DNA from: Erodium maritimum
Taxonomy: Eukaryota; Streptophyta; Magnoliopsida; Geraniales; Geraniaceae
NCBI GenBank assembly: GCA_963921825.1
Contig: OY997595.1
Location: forward strand, 14,873,228 to 14,937,227
Direction of reading: 5' to 3'
Length of the DNA: 64,000 nt
The notes below the pieces were generated by a model that was not told where the DNA came from, ran no database searches, and saw only the letters and a program-made list of their open reading frames with translations. Positions 20,039 to 32,054 of this stretch are shown piece after piece. How positions within the stretch are numbered: the stretch's first letter is position 1; every line of letters starts with the position of its first letter. The translations under genes and the position numbers were made by a program.

Positions 20039-23000
20039 CTAAGGCAACCATTTGTTGAGGGAAGTTGGTTGTGAGCTGCTCCTCCCTCTTCCAGATCTGC
20101 CTCTACCTCTCTCAACTCTTCCTTGAGCTCTGCCTCTCTCAGCTCTTCCTTCACCTCTCCCTCTACCTCTGTCAGCTCTCCCTCTACCTCTCCATGTGGC
20201 TGTAGCAGACCCAGCAAAGAAACTTCTTCCTTCAACTCCTCCCGCTGAGGTGAATGGTGGCTGCAAAAGTAGTAGTTCAGGTTAGTTACGTAGTGGCTAT
20301 ATTGAATTGTAATGCCTTGAACAAATAATTGAAGGTCAGCTCCCATGTATACCTGATGGGCTTGGATTCTAAGGTTGAGTTCTTGTTGTGCTAGACTTAT
20401 AGCTGGTTCTGGAGTTGGTTGAGGGGTACGGGCATGCACTCTTCGAAGAGCTTCTTGCCTCTTAGCTTCAATCTCCTCTTGATTGCAAGTATTCCTTCTT
20501 TTCTGCATCCTTTTAGATATATTATCTTGTCTGCGCTTCTGGACCTCATTGAACTCCTCAGGAGTTTTGAAATGTTGATTCTTGCCCTATGAAACAAACA
20601 AACAATTATTAGTAACACTAATTGATACATGGGATAAAAATCTTATTAGTAAACAAACCTTGGACTGCTCAGTTCCTGGCTGCCTTTCCTTTCTTTGTGT
20701 TGATGTCTCACTATGATCCTTAGCAGTACATGTTCTCCTGTTGTGACCCTTCCCTTTGCATTTACCACATGTCATCTGAGTACTTTTCCTTTGGGCTTTG
20801 TATTGGTTCTCTGCCCTCTCACCAGCACTTTCCTTTCTGTTTTTCTTAGGTCTACCCGGAGGTTTGTGGACTATAAGTGGATGTATTTTTAGGTACCCTA
20901 AATTCCGAGGCCAGTCTTCCCTACTAGGCACTGGTCTAATGTAAGCAGAATATATATCTTTGAAAGTGCTGACATGGTAGTATTTGTACACGTATTTGTT
21001 CAGGATATCCCTAAGAAAAGTGATACATGACATGGCATGGATGCAAGGCAAACCATTCAACTGGAATTCTAAACAAGTACAGGTTTGAGTTTTCAAATCC
21101 ACTGCAAATGACTTCCCATATAGTGTGACCTCAAAGACACCATCCCCACTACCTTGTAGTTTGCATTCCCTAGCTTGATCCTTAAGTTTCTCTAGGTCTT
21201 TAACTATGGCTTTACAGACTAACCCATCATACCCATCAAACAAACAGTGCCTCCTATAGAAAGACCCATTAACTGTTTCCTAAGCTCTTCTAATAGTTCA
21301 AGGATAGGCATCTCCCTAGCATCTCTGATCCAGCTATTGAAAGACTCAGACAAGCTATACTTGGACACTTGTACAAGCTCTGGTTGTGTAGAATAGCTTG
21401 CACCAGCCTGTTGGGTCTTTGTCCTTCAGCCACTCGTAGGTAGCTTGATCCAGTTTGCGTAATTTCTCCATCCTCTCTTCCAGTTGTGTTGTTGAGGTAG
21501 CCTTGGAACAAGACCACACTGTTGACTTCAGCTCCTCACCTCTAAAGACCGTTTGGAAGTTGTCCACCAAATGTCGAACACAGAATCGATGTTCGACATC
21601 ATGCATCCAATCTTTGAAGAGCTCCACCAGACCCTGCATTAACATGTGATAAAACACACTGTAAGTATACATTGAAGAACTTGGCTACAACTTAAAATGT
21701 CATTTTGAAATACCTTTTGTTTATCAGATAGGAAGACCCAACCACGAACTTCATTTGTACCATAATCTTCAAAGAACTGCTCTAAAAACCACTTCCATGA
21801 GGATTTGTTTTCCTGCTCCACTACAGCAAAAGCCAGAGGGAACATCATCTTGTTCCCATCCCAGCCTACTGCACTCATCATTATTCCACCAAAATCACCC
21901 TTCAAATGACACCCATCAATGCCTACGATGGGTCTACAGCCACTGAGGAAGCCCCTCTTCTGTGCCCCATACCTGATGTAGATCCTCTTGAAGTGTGGTT
22001 TACATTCTGTCTCACCATGTGTGTAGAGGTGTTCAATTTCCACCTTAGTTCTGCTGTTTGCATTGGTTTGATGTACCTAAAATAGGGAGATGTGTGTGTT
22101 AATAGGGTATGGGACATATAACCTATTAGGTAATGAAGGACAGAAAATGCTACTTTTCTTACCATATGGCAGTATGTGTAAAGATCCTCATACTGCTTCG
22201 CCTCCCCCCCCCCCCCCCCCCCCCCAAGTATTTCCCTCGCTCTCCAAATAGTCCTATACGCTTGTTGTACATGTACGTTCACTTTAAGTGTGTTGAGGAT
22301 CTTGGCTTGCATTTCTTTCCCCTTCATGTTAGGGCATGTCATCACATCACTGAGGAACCTGTAACAAACATAAGTGGGACACAATTAGTAGGCATTCTAA
22401 ATTAAAGATTTCAACTTCAAAAACACATATACCTGAGTGCAAGGAAGTCAATTGTGCATTGTCTGATGCATTGTGTTCCTCCACAATTGTGCCTAGGCAT
22501 CCAAGTCTTGATCTCAAACAATGTGGTGTCCCTGTCCATACTTGCATAGCAATAGAAATGGTAGTCCTCTACTTTGCAAAAAATCCCCACCTTAGTTGGT
22601 TCGTTCCTTGAGAAATTGTAATCAAAGCCATGCTCCACATCATAGGCTTTGAGTACTAGCCTACAAACTTTTTCATTTGCAAAAGTTGAGTAAATCCCTA
22701 ATTCAACATCCCTCATTTCAGAGTCCTCATTCCAAGTTGGTTTCCATCCCCTATACCTTCTAGGGGTTGGTTCTTCCTCTTCTTCATCTGGATCCACAAA
22801 ATTCTCAGGAAACTGGAATCCAGGTTCTTCTCTAGCTTCTGCCCCATCCTCTGCTCCAGTTTGTGCTCCATCTTGTGCTCCATCTTGTGTTCCATCTTGT
22901 GTTCCATCTTATGCTCCATCTTCTGCTCCAGCTCCAGCTTCTGCTCCATCTTCGACTTCATCACCACCCCAAAACTGATTCTCCACATCTTCTTCAACCA

Positions 23001-24169
23001 TAGCTTGTTTCCCTTTCCTAATCCTTTCAGACTCTGCTCTTCTCGATTTCTCCATTTCCTCAGTCAGCCAATCTTCCTCTTCGTCACTCTCAACCATAGC
23101 TTCTGTTTGGGATTGAGAAAGAGGTACAGGTTGTTTGTGGTTTTGAGACTCAGGTTCTTGGGGTATCTCAGACTCAGGTTCAGGTTGTTGGGGTATCTCA
23201 CACTCAAGTTCAAGTTCGTTCTCACTATCTGAATCACTCTCAGTTTCATGATCTGAGTCAATTGAGTGAACCACACACACTTGACGCATATCAGCTTTCC
23301 CTTTCATCTGCATTCTTTTAAATTTGGTAGCAGACACATATAACCTAGGCTTAACCACACACTTCTCTAATGGTTTAAATCTATGCTCTATATCACCCAC
23401 TATTGAGTACAAACATTTTCCCCTTGGGCTTACTATTCGAACTGGCTCTATACTTGGACCAACATGTATTCTCACTATAACAGTTTCAGGGAATATTGAG
23501 AATATTACATCTAATTCCTGATCATCCTCTATAATCTTAAACCATGGGTCACTCCATTTATGTTCCCCAATACGTTCAGTTGGCACATTCCAGAACATTG
23601 GGGAATTAGGCGGACATCCTAGTTGGGCTACAGTCAGTTGAAACCTAAAGAATGGACACATATCCTGAGGAAGAATCACCATTTCAGTGCTGCCTCCCTC
23701 ATATTGTGTCCAATTATCTGTGAATTCCCCATTATAGTGAAACTCAAATATTCTTCTTATGACTTCAGGCTGAGGATAGTTAAACGCATAAACACAAAAC
23801 AACAAACATAATTTCAGCTACTTTATGCTACAAATAAACACGAAAACACAGAAGCCCTAATTTTTATGCTACAAATTAGAAGAAACCCTAATTTTTTTCC
23901 CACAACATCGATGAAAATTCTCTAATTCGAACCCCCAAATTTCATGCCAAAGCCCTACATTTGTCTACCCAAATACCACATTTTTCTGATGCAAATCAGA
24001 ATCAAACCCTAAATTTTCCCACACACAAAGTCGCATACCAGAATGTAAAACCTAATAAAAGCTCAACTATATACAGGTTTGAGAAACTTACTTCTTCTTC
24101 TTCAACTTCGAAACCTTCATCGTCATAGTAGTCGTACCCCTCACTCTCTGACTCTGACACAAAAACCAT
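20039..24169 (-). pseudogene. MuDR-type MULE transposase, multi-exon, broken
   Basis: Likely start ATG at 24167-24169 opens an acidic first exon (24092-24169). Then come a PB1-like N-terminal domain (23805-23300 region), an acidic Ser/Gln/Glu-rich linker, and the MuDR DNA-binding domain (WKPTWNEDSEMRDVELG to RHNCGGTQC, 22760-22460). The next parts are a linker exon with a poly-Gly run, the DDE transposase core (VGIDGCHLKG near 21925; FLSDKQKG and HRFCVRHL near 21740-21580), a SWIM zinc finger (CTCLEFQLNGLPCIH, near 21060), a CCHC knuckle (CGKCKGKGHNRRTC, near 20750) and an RGG-rich tail ending at 20039. Introns follow GT-AG. Damage: a TAA at 22909-22911 inside a DG-x-Q repeat (CAA to TAA), and two frame shifts near 21380 and 21270. 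It is otherwise nearly complete. Confidence 0.9.
22204..22225. repeat. run of 22 C (poly-Gly codons on the minus strand)
   Basis: On the minus strand this lies inside a transposase exon and reads seven Gly codons plus the G of GAG, in frame on both sides (ILG...GEAKQ). Confidence 0.9.
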
Positions 24170-24964
24170 TGCAGTAGCTCAGCTCCTCGTCTCCGACAAC
24201 AACGCTGCTTCCTCGACCTTCAAATCATAGCTTCAGAACTCGGTTCCTCCTCTCCTCAGCGAGCTTCAATCGTAGCTTCAGACCTGCGACTCTTCGTCTC
24301 CTCTTCTCTCTCTACCTTCAGACGCGCACAAATGGAACCCAAGGTCTTTCCCTCTTCTCTTCAACGTTTATTTGTTCTGTTTACAATTTTTTAACCCGAG
24401 GGTATTTCTGTCTTTCCATCTTTCCCTGTCACGATAGTCTAACGGAATGGGCTATCTGTTATATTTCGGTAACAATTGAGTAGGTATCGGTTACAGAAAA
24501 AGATTGGGGTAGGTATCAGTTAATCTTGTAAAGTATGAGGTATGTATTTGTAATTTACCATATTTTATATGATATAAATGTTAGTTATATGCCCTAGTTC
24601 AATCTCAATTTTGTCTGACATTATCATTTATTAATACAATAACATTTTTATTATCATTTTGTGAAATGTTAATTACATGAATAATCAATTTTTTCTAAGA
24701 TCGTCAAGTATGTGACTTGATAATAAAACTCTTAGATGAATAAAGAATATTATTCATTGATTCCTAATTTTTTTACAATATACTAAGACTAGTATGACAT
24801 TTACTGATGATCATGTTTCGGTGATCATGCATATGAGATATGAAGTCAAATTATAGATATTGTTTGGAGAAATAGTATTGGATGGCCCGCTTGAGAATAC
24901 TACATAGGAATTGTGATAAATATTTCTCAGTATCGCAATATGGCTTAAATCCTTTAACATTGTA

Positions 24965-25006
24965 GTCATAATGGAATTCTACATTGATATAGAATTCCAT
25001 TATGAC
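24965..25006. repeat. 17-bp perfect palindrome with 8-bp loop, partly repeated downstream
   Basis: Arms 24965-24981 and 24990-25006 are exact reverse complements around GGAATTC. The left arm with flank recurs as a direct copy at 25023-25052. It lies in AT-rich DNA to the right of the MULE; no gene is seen in 24570-25185. Confidence 0.9.
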
Positions 25007-25625
25007 AAATATAATAAATATATTGTAGTCATAATGGAATTCTATATTGATATATATTGTAGTCGCTGTATGTATATTGATATGATAAATATAATAAATA
25101 TATTTTAGTCTAAATTATTATTTAAATATAATGGTTATTTAAAATAATAATTTATTTTAAGGATCTTTGTAAGTACCCTCAGGTGAGTTTCTCTCAAACA
25201 TAGGGTTTTTAAAGTTCCGTCGCAGCTTTGCGTGCGGAGGAGAGCGCCAACAACACAAGGTCCGAAAGTAAGTGATCAATTTAGTAGGGAGACGAGGTGG
25301 TGAAGGCTGAACTATTACAGGATTCAATTGCAGAGTAGGGTTTTTGGTGATTCCGGATGTAGAATTGGCAGATGGGTTTTGGAGATTTACTGCAGAAGTA
25401 AATAGATGTGGGGATTTTTGTAGCCCATCTTGTCCGGGGTTCGTGCCGGTAGGGACGCGAGGCAGTTAGGGTTGAAGGTTTGGGGGTTTCAATTGTTTTG
25501 GTGATTTGGAGTTTTTGCTGCATAATTGGAAGGTGGGTTTTGCACTCTGATCCGGTTTTGAGGAAAAGGTAGAGGACACGACATCAGGAGACGCGTTCAT
25601 CAGGAGGTTGGAGTGATCGAGGGAA

Positions 25626-26345
25626 ATGGAGGAGATTCAGGAACGATTGAAGGGGGTGGTGATCGACAATGACGACGAATAAACCTGCATACTAAAGGAC
25701 TTACTAAATCAAAGAGGGGATAAGTATGCCATCTGTTTGGTGGACAAAGTGTCATCAGAGATAGTCAGTATTGAAGAACGCGTGAAATGCTAAAGGCTTG
25801 GTGACTCAAACCATGGCCCCAATAATTACTGGATTTTTCTTTACCAACGAGCAAGACAGACAAAAAGTTCTCGAGATGGAACCATGAAGTTTCAATAAAG
25901 AACTCATGGCCTTCTCAAAATACATTGCAGAACACAACATACATGACGTCCGATTTGATACAACAACATTGTGGGTTCATGCATCCAATTTACCTTTCAA
26001 GGTGTTAAACCAAGTCATAGGTGAAATTATAAGGAACAAGTTGGGGTAAATTTGTGGAAGTTGATTGTGATGAAGATAGGCGAGCTAGAGAAGATTATAT
26101 TCGAATAAGGGCAGAATGGCTCATCGAGAAACTTCTGAAGAACAGAGTTACGATCACACTAGGAGATAACTTGATTATCATGGTAGTTCGATTGTAGTAT
26201 GAACTGTTACCTGATTCTTGTTTCGGTTGTGGTAAAGGGGGACACTTGGATCGTGAATGCACCGTAGAAGAAGTTGACGAGAAAAAGAGAGAGAAAAGAT
26301 ATGAGGTGCATATGAACACTGAGCCGCCAATGATACATGAATGTG
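25626..26345 (+). pseudogene. LINE ORF1 remnant (DUF4283-like plus CCHC knuckle)
   Basis: A start at ATG 25626 (MEEIQERLKGVV) is followed by stops and frame changes. Recognisable pieces are a DUF4283-like region ending FVEVDCDEDRRAREDYIRI near 26060-26110, and a C-x2-C-x4-H-x4-C knuckle (CFGCGKGGHLDREC) near 26220-26260. This is the order in plant LINE ORF1 proteins. At least four stops and two frame changes break it. Confidence 0.65.
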
Positions 26346-26779
26346 GTTAGTATAGGGAAAGAGAGGAGTACTAGGACGAGTAGAGATCCCAGAGAATAAA
26401 GGACAAGATATAGGCAGGGTAGAAGGAAGAGGGATGCAAATAAAGAGGCTGGATTCTCCAATTGGTGAGTGGGCGAGAAAGGGGGCAGGAATGATAGTGA
26501 AGAAATTAGTCCTCCGGTATAAACTGGAGATGAAACACCGACAAGGGGAGGAGGAAAGTTGGAGGTTAGGAAGGGGGGCAAAGATGGATGAGGATGGACA
26601 ATCAAGGGGAGGGATGGCGACGACACAACAAAAGAAGCAGCATTAGGGGATGAGACACACTTAAGAGGCAGTCAGGGAGGCTGTTCATGAGCACCCGACT
26701 AGACAGAATAAATGGAGTAAGAGGGAGCATATGCTAACTGTGCACAATCGGTCAAATACTATAGATGGAATAAATGGAA

Positions 26780-27608
26780 GTTATGTTATGGAATTACAGC
26801 TGATGGATTGGACGAGTACCTGAAGATAGGCGAAACCACGGCTTTGCAATGTTTGAGAAAATTTGGCAGGGGAATCATTACAATCTTCGGTCCTACGTAC
26901 TGGCGTAAACCAACACGGATTGATATTGATTACATTTTGGCGGTTAATGAAGCGCGAGGAATCCCGAAAATGCTTGGTAGTCTTGACTGCATGAACTAGG
27001 AGTGAAAGAATTGCCCAACGGCACTGCGGGGCTCTCATTCAAGGAGGGACCACGGGAATCGACCAATTGTTGTTCTCGAGGCGGTTTCCACTTGTGACTT
27101 ATGGATTTGGCACTCGTTCTTTGGCATGACGGGATCAAACAACGATTTAACAGTGCTCAACCATTCCAGACTGTTCGCGGATGTTATCAATGGTTGGCAA
27201 CCACCAGTACAATATATGATAAATGGTAATCACTACACACTCCCATATTATCTTGTTGATGGATTTTACCCTCCATGGCCAGTTTTTGTGAAAACAATTC
27301 CATTAGCTCAACAACCGAAACAAAAGAAGTTTGCTGAAGTCCAAGAAGCGTGTAGGAAGGATGTGGAACGAGCATTCGGTGCACTCCAAGCTCGGTTTCA
27401 CATGATCACTCGATCGAGTCGCTTGTGGATGCCCCGGGACCTTGGGTTGGTGATGAATGCATGTGTTATAATGCACAATATGATAGTCGAGGCAGAACGT
27501 CATACATACGACGACTACATTGAACCAACAGGTGAGGGTGGACCAAGTGAACCAAATTTTGAGCGAGGAAGCTTCGTCCCATCCCAGGTCATATTTGGAA
27601 ACACTTAG
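26780..27608 (+). pseudogene. PIF/Harbinger transposase fragment
   Basis: The frame reads GITADGLDEYLKIGETTAL, YWRKPT, MLGSLDCMN, then HGNRPIVVLEAVSTCDLWIWH, FFGMTGSNNDL, YYLVDGFYPPW, and RKDVERAFGALQARF, ending at 27608. This is the plant Harbinger (plant transposon protein) DDE core with its Asp-containing blocks. Two neighbouring Trp codons have become TAG and TGA near 26998 and 27004; both are G-to-A changes. The N-terminus is missing. A right terminal repeat ending GTGGATGCTC at 27955 with TTA target sequence at 27956-27958 closes the element. Confidence 0.85.
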
Positions 27609-27959
27609 AGGATGCAAGATGAACGCATGCATTACCAATTGAAGGACGACCTCGTCGAACACATTTGGAATAAATTTGGAGACGCTTAACTTAGTTTAAT
27701 TCGCTTCGTAGTTCAAATTTCGATCGGTCATCTTGTACCAGTCCTTCTATTTTTGTGCAATTTAGTTTAATTTAATTCTTATTTTGGGAATATTTTATTC
27801 ACACCGTTGGCGGCTCCTCGTTGGTAAAAAGTCATCCATTGCAAAGTGCTGGCGTTTCCCGCCGACAGTGAGCTGGCGGGGAGACAAAAACATTATTTTA
27901 ATGCTCACCGCCAACAGCTCCCCGCCAGTGCCGGCGGTGAGCATTGTGGATGCTCTTAG

Positions 27960-30110
27960 TGCATTACGTCTGATTGTACTATGTAACGTGGTGTACAAAA
28001 CTGTTACTAAAGTGATCATCAACATGATGAAAGACCTACTAACTAGGATCATATCTGAATTCCATAGTGGTTTTTAAAAGCACGACTCATAATAGACAAC
28101 ATTATTCTGTCAAGGGAAATTCTATACCATCTTCGAGCTAAAAGTCATAGCAATGCCGAACTCATGGAAATAAAAATAGACATGAGAAAATCATATGATT
28201 GAGTGGAGAGGGGCTTCATCGAGTCACTAATGTCTAGAATAGGATTCTCAGGGGAATGAGTTCAATTGATAATGAATTGTGTTAGGACAACGAGACTATG
28301 AGTGGCAAGTGAAGGGGGTTAGATTGGACCTCTCAGGACAAAGAGAGTAATTAGCCAAGGCGATCCACTTTCACCTTACCTATTTACTATTTGCGCCGAA
28401 GGACTATCAAGACTGATTGCAATGGGGAAGGAGAGGGGACAAACGGGGATGAGGATAATGTGAAGAGCATTAAGGGTCTCATTTTTTTTCACGGACGATA
28501 ATTTTCTATTCTCAAATACTCCAGTTCAATAGGTAGAAGCATAGAAGATGATTTTGAGGGCGTATGAGGAAGCTTTAAGACAAAATATTAACTTTGAGAA
28601 GTCCTCTATTTCATTCAATCCAGACACAAGAGGTCACGACTGACAGTCGATCATCTAAGTACTGAGGATACATGAAGAAGCCAATCTAAGCTCATATTTG
28701 GGACTACCATCCCTCCTCCAAAAATAAGGTCCATGAGTTTATTATTTATAAAAAAAATTATAATTGTCATAAGGTTACAAGAATGGAATGAATTGTATCT
28801 GAGCAAAGTCGGTAAGAAGGCGTTATTAAAAGCTATCATTCAAGCCCTGCAACTTATACAATGGGAGTATACTTACTCCAACAAGATAAAGGTGATCATG
28901 AATTGGTACTGCTAGAGTCATGAGACTAAATTAGACAAAGGGATACAGTGGACAAAATGGAGGAACCTATGCGATCACAAACTCAATGGAGTTTGGGTTT
29001 CAAACATTGGCATGATTTCAATCTAATTCTCCTCGGTATGCAAGGATGGAGATTGCTTCAACAACCTGATAGTTTGGTGGATAGAGTTTTAAAAACTAAA
29101 TATTACCCGAGTTTAGATTTCTTATCAACAGAACAGAGGCCTGGGTGTATCTATGTTTAGACAAGTTTGATGGCAGGGCAAAATATCGTCAAAATGGGGG
29201 TATACGGAAAGGTGGGGGACAATCATGTTATTATGATTGCAGATCCATTTTGCATTCCCACGGAGGATGGAACGAGTGAACCTTTTTAGAGGATGCAGGG
29301 CAGAGAAAGGCCAATAGTTTGATGAAAGAAGGGTAATGGAGATGGGACCGAACAAGGGTCTGGGAGATATTTTCCCACCAGGTGTAAACATCAATTTTGT
29401 CCATACCGTTGCCCTGGCGAAGGGAGTGGGCGGAGTGGTACTAGTGGGGAAGTAAGGACGGAATGTATTAAGTTAGAGACATCTACCGTTTAATTCAGAG
29501 GAGGAACGTCCGTTGGGACCCAGAGGAAATAACCATTTTTTAGCGAAAGATGTGGACGATCAAAGTGCCTCCAAAGGTGAAGCACCTGGAAGGTGATCAA
29601 AGGAAATCTACCCACGATCGTTAATTTGAGAGGGAGATGGGTCCAAATTCCGTTTGACTGTGGTGTGTGAGGTGTCAGAAACTGATGATCATATCTTATT
29701 TCGTTGCAAAGAGATAAGGGGTTTATGGAGACATGAAGGAATTCGGCCACCAAAGCTAAATCAAGACATCAAATCGTGGTTCCAAATAACCTGCAATTCC
29801 GTCTCGGAGGGGACGACGGAGAGGGGAACGGTTATGTGGCGGGAGAGTTGGTGTTCTTGCAACATACGAGTGTTGCGGCAAAAAATTCGCACGATATAGT
29901 CTATTCGAGAGGCTGCAACTGGACCTCTCCGAGACTGGTCTTAAGCTCAACAAATGTAAGGGGATAGTAATGACGAACGGAGAGAGAGAGAAAGAACTTG
30001 GAGTAGGCCAAGAGAGGGTGAAGAAAAAATAAATGTGGATGGAGCCATGCTTGAAGAGGCCCTATGATATGCATGGAAGTCGATGAAAATGCTCAAAAAA
30101 CCAAGGGATA
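27960..30110 (+). pseudogene. L1-type LINE reverse transcriptase remnant
   Basis: Blocks of plant LINE ORF2 can be followed through many stops: LCNVVYKTVTKVI, the SEFHSGF motif (near 28065), KIDM.KSYD..EW (near 28190), ISQGDPLSPYLF (near 28360), FTDDN (near 28495, in place of FADD), and a C-terminal AMLEEAL piece after NVDGA near 30040. About 15 stops or frame changes mean that it is long dead. Confidence 0.75.
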
Positions 30111-30142
30111 AATATAGTTCCTAAGCATGTACTTTATCTTAA

Positions 30143-30170
30143 CTAGGTGTGAGCACCGCGCGATGCGCGA
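30143..30170 (-). mobile_element. Helitron 3' terminus
   Basis: Read on the minus strand the DNA has a short GC hairpin (CGCGC-ATC-GCGCG, 30157-30169), ten bases later CTAG (30143-30146), and then T. This is the plant Helitron 3' end with insertion next to A/T. The body would extend rightwards on the plus strand; its 5' TC end was not located in 30171-32050, which has no recognised gene. Confidence 0.7.
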
Positions 30171-32050
30171 TATATTATTAGATAAATTATACGCTTTCTA
30201 TAGGTCAATCCAGGCTCAAATAATTGAGAAAAATCGAACCTAAAAAACAATACATGAAAGTAAGTGAAATAAAATATCGGAGAGTTTAAAATGTAGTACA
30301 TTTTAATTTTTTGTACCACGGTCTAACAATCACAACATGCCAATTAGTTATTTTGGGCCATATTTATTGACGGTAAAGATAAAATCGATAACTGAATGTA
30401 CGTTCAACAATCATATTACAATAGTACTACTTTAAGTTTTTGTCGACACTATTGGATAAACTCATAAAACTTAAGGCACCCTCAAGTTTGTAGTAACCAT
30501 ACAACTATACTGACTGTAGCGACATAATTTACTATTGCTCTTCTGTCATGACTCATGAGACAACTTATTTTAACACTGTTGATGAAAACCGCCCACATTT
30601 TATCCAGATTAAACACTTGAAATAAAAGTATTGATATTCCATTACGTATCAAAACAAATATGTAAACCATCTAGTTCTTAACAATCAACAAAGGTTATTA
30701 TTTGTTAGTAAGCATAATTATAGTCTAATCAATAAATACTACAAATTGCAAAAATCGAGAAGCATAATCACAATCTAATCATTAACTACTACAAATTGCA
30801 AGATAGTGTGAAAAAAACTCGGTTTTAATTCAATCGGAGATGAATAGCAAGCATTGCTAACACTCATGCATACATGTGGCATACACTTAAAGCATCGATC
30901 ATCTGCATATGCAAGAAGGCTCGCCATTTTGTAACAAAGCTCTTCAGTTCAATTTGGTTACCGTAGAATAGGCTTGCATTTCAGTCAACTCAATTGTGAA
31001 GTGTTAGTTGAGCAAGCTTCGGGTCACCAATCTTCACAAAAAAATGGATAGCCTCTATAGTTTTGTCCTTCTTTGACTCACTGAGAGAAATCTTGCATCA
31101 AAATATTGAACAACCACTACCATTTTTAGTTATACTATTAATCAATTAACAGAAATTGTTAACAAAGGTAAAAATTAAAATCGCAATTAATATAAGTTTG
31201 TATAAAAAGGACAAGTATAATAAATAAATAAAAAGCAGTAGATGAATGCAAATGCAGAATTAAAATCACAAAACTGGTGCAATCTGGTTGAACACCTGAA
31301 TGCAAACTGTATGCAGAATTCAAGTCTCTGGTTCTTCCCATTTTCTAAGTACGTAGTCCAACTCCCAATATAAGTAGAAAACATCAAAACCTATCAATGC
31401 TTGGACACCTAAATTTGGCTCAAAACCGTCAAACACATGAAACTAAATTACCCAATCAATGGCGTGTGCAACGGAAAGACCAGAGACTTGAACAAAAAAA
31501 CACATATGCATAGCATCGCAGACTCACAAATCACGCACCATATACCATTCCAAAATCAAAATCATAGAAATCTAGAAGTTAGGTAAGAACTTACGGAGAG
31601 GAAATCAGAGATGATCGGAGCCGAACTATTATACAGAACCGGATGACCCGAAACTCTTCCTCTTCTTCATCCGCCTTCGTGGCTCGTCCATTCCCATGTC
31701 AATTTCAACATCTCTTATCAAATCCATCGATCCACGAACAGTACTCGGGTGAAACTCTCTATCTGAGTTGAACTCGTTTCTATTGACTTCTACTTATGAC
31801 AATCGCAATCAGAATCGGCCCTAATATAGCAGAAACGCATCAGATATGAATTGAGAGAAGGGAAAAACGAAACGGCCGAGCATTGAAAGTAATTGAAACC
31901 TAGGACCTAATTAAGAGGGCTTAGAGGGATTAGCACCATTGAGGACAGTTTAATTGCACATTGATAGAAGGATAACAACATGAAGAGTTTAGGACTCGTA
32001 ACAGACGAACGCCAAACTGAAAAAGGAAGAGGGAGCCGAGTTCGAACAAA
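30171..32050. other. possible Helitron body and spacer
   Basis: AT-rich, with no Rep/helicase motif and no gene recognised. If the Helitron 3' end at 30143 is real, part of this stretch is its non-autonomous body. Confidence 0.35.
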
Positions 32051-32054
32051 CTTA

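Larger units (their letters stand above)
18431..24559. mobile_element. MULE (Mutator-like element) with two genes, 6.1 kb
   Basis: Terminal inverted repeats of about 131 bp (18431-18561 and 24429-24559) share more than 90% of bases. Both start GGTAAATTACAAATACATACC and end near the CCCATTCCGTTAGACT block. A 10-bp target duplication ATATTTTATA lies at 18421-18430 and 24560-24569. The element carries a MuDR-type transposase on the minus strand and a GRF-zinc-finger gene on the plus strand, with their 3' ends facing each other. The ends are well preserved but both genes are broken, so this copy cannot move on its own. Confidence 0.93.
25190..30110 (+). mobile_element. decayed LINE with a Harbinger remnant inside
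   Basis: In order: a leader (from about 25190), an ORF1 remnant with a zinc knuckle (25626-26345), a PIF/Harbinger transposase remnant with its right terminal repeat (about 26780-27955), reverse transcriptase remnants (27960-29200), and a C-terminal region with RNase-H-like NVDGA motif near 30030. The ORF1-RT order fits one L1-like LINE into which a Harbinger element inserted; the endonuclease part is missing. The limits are approximate and no target duplication was found. Confidence 0.6.
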
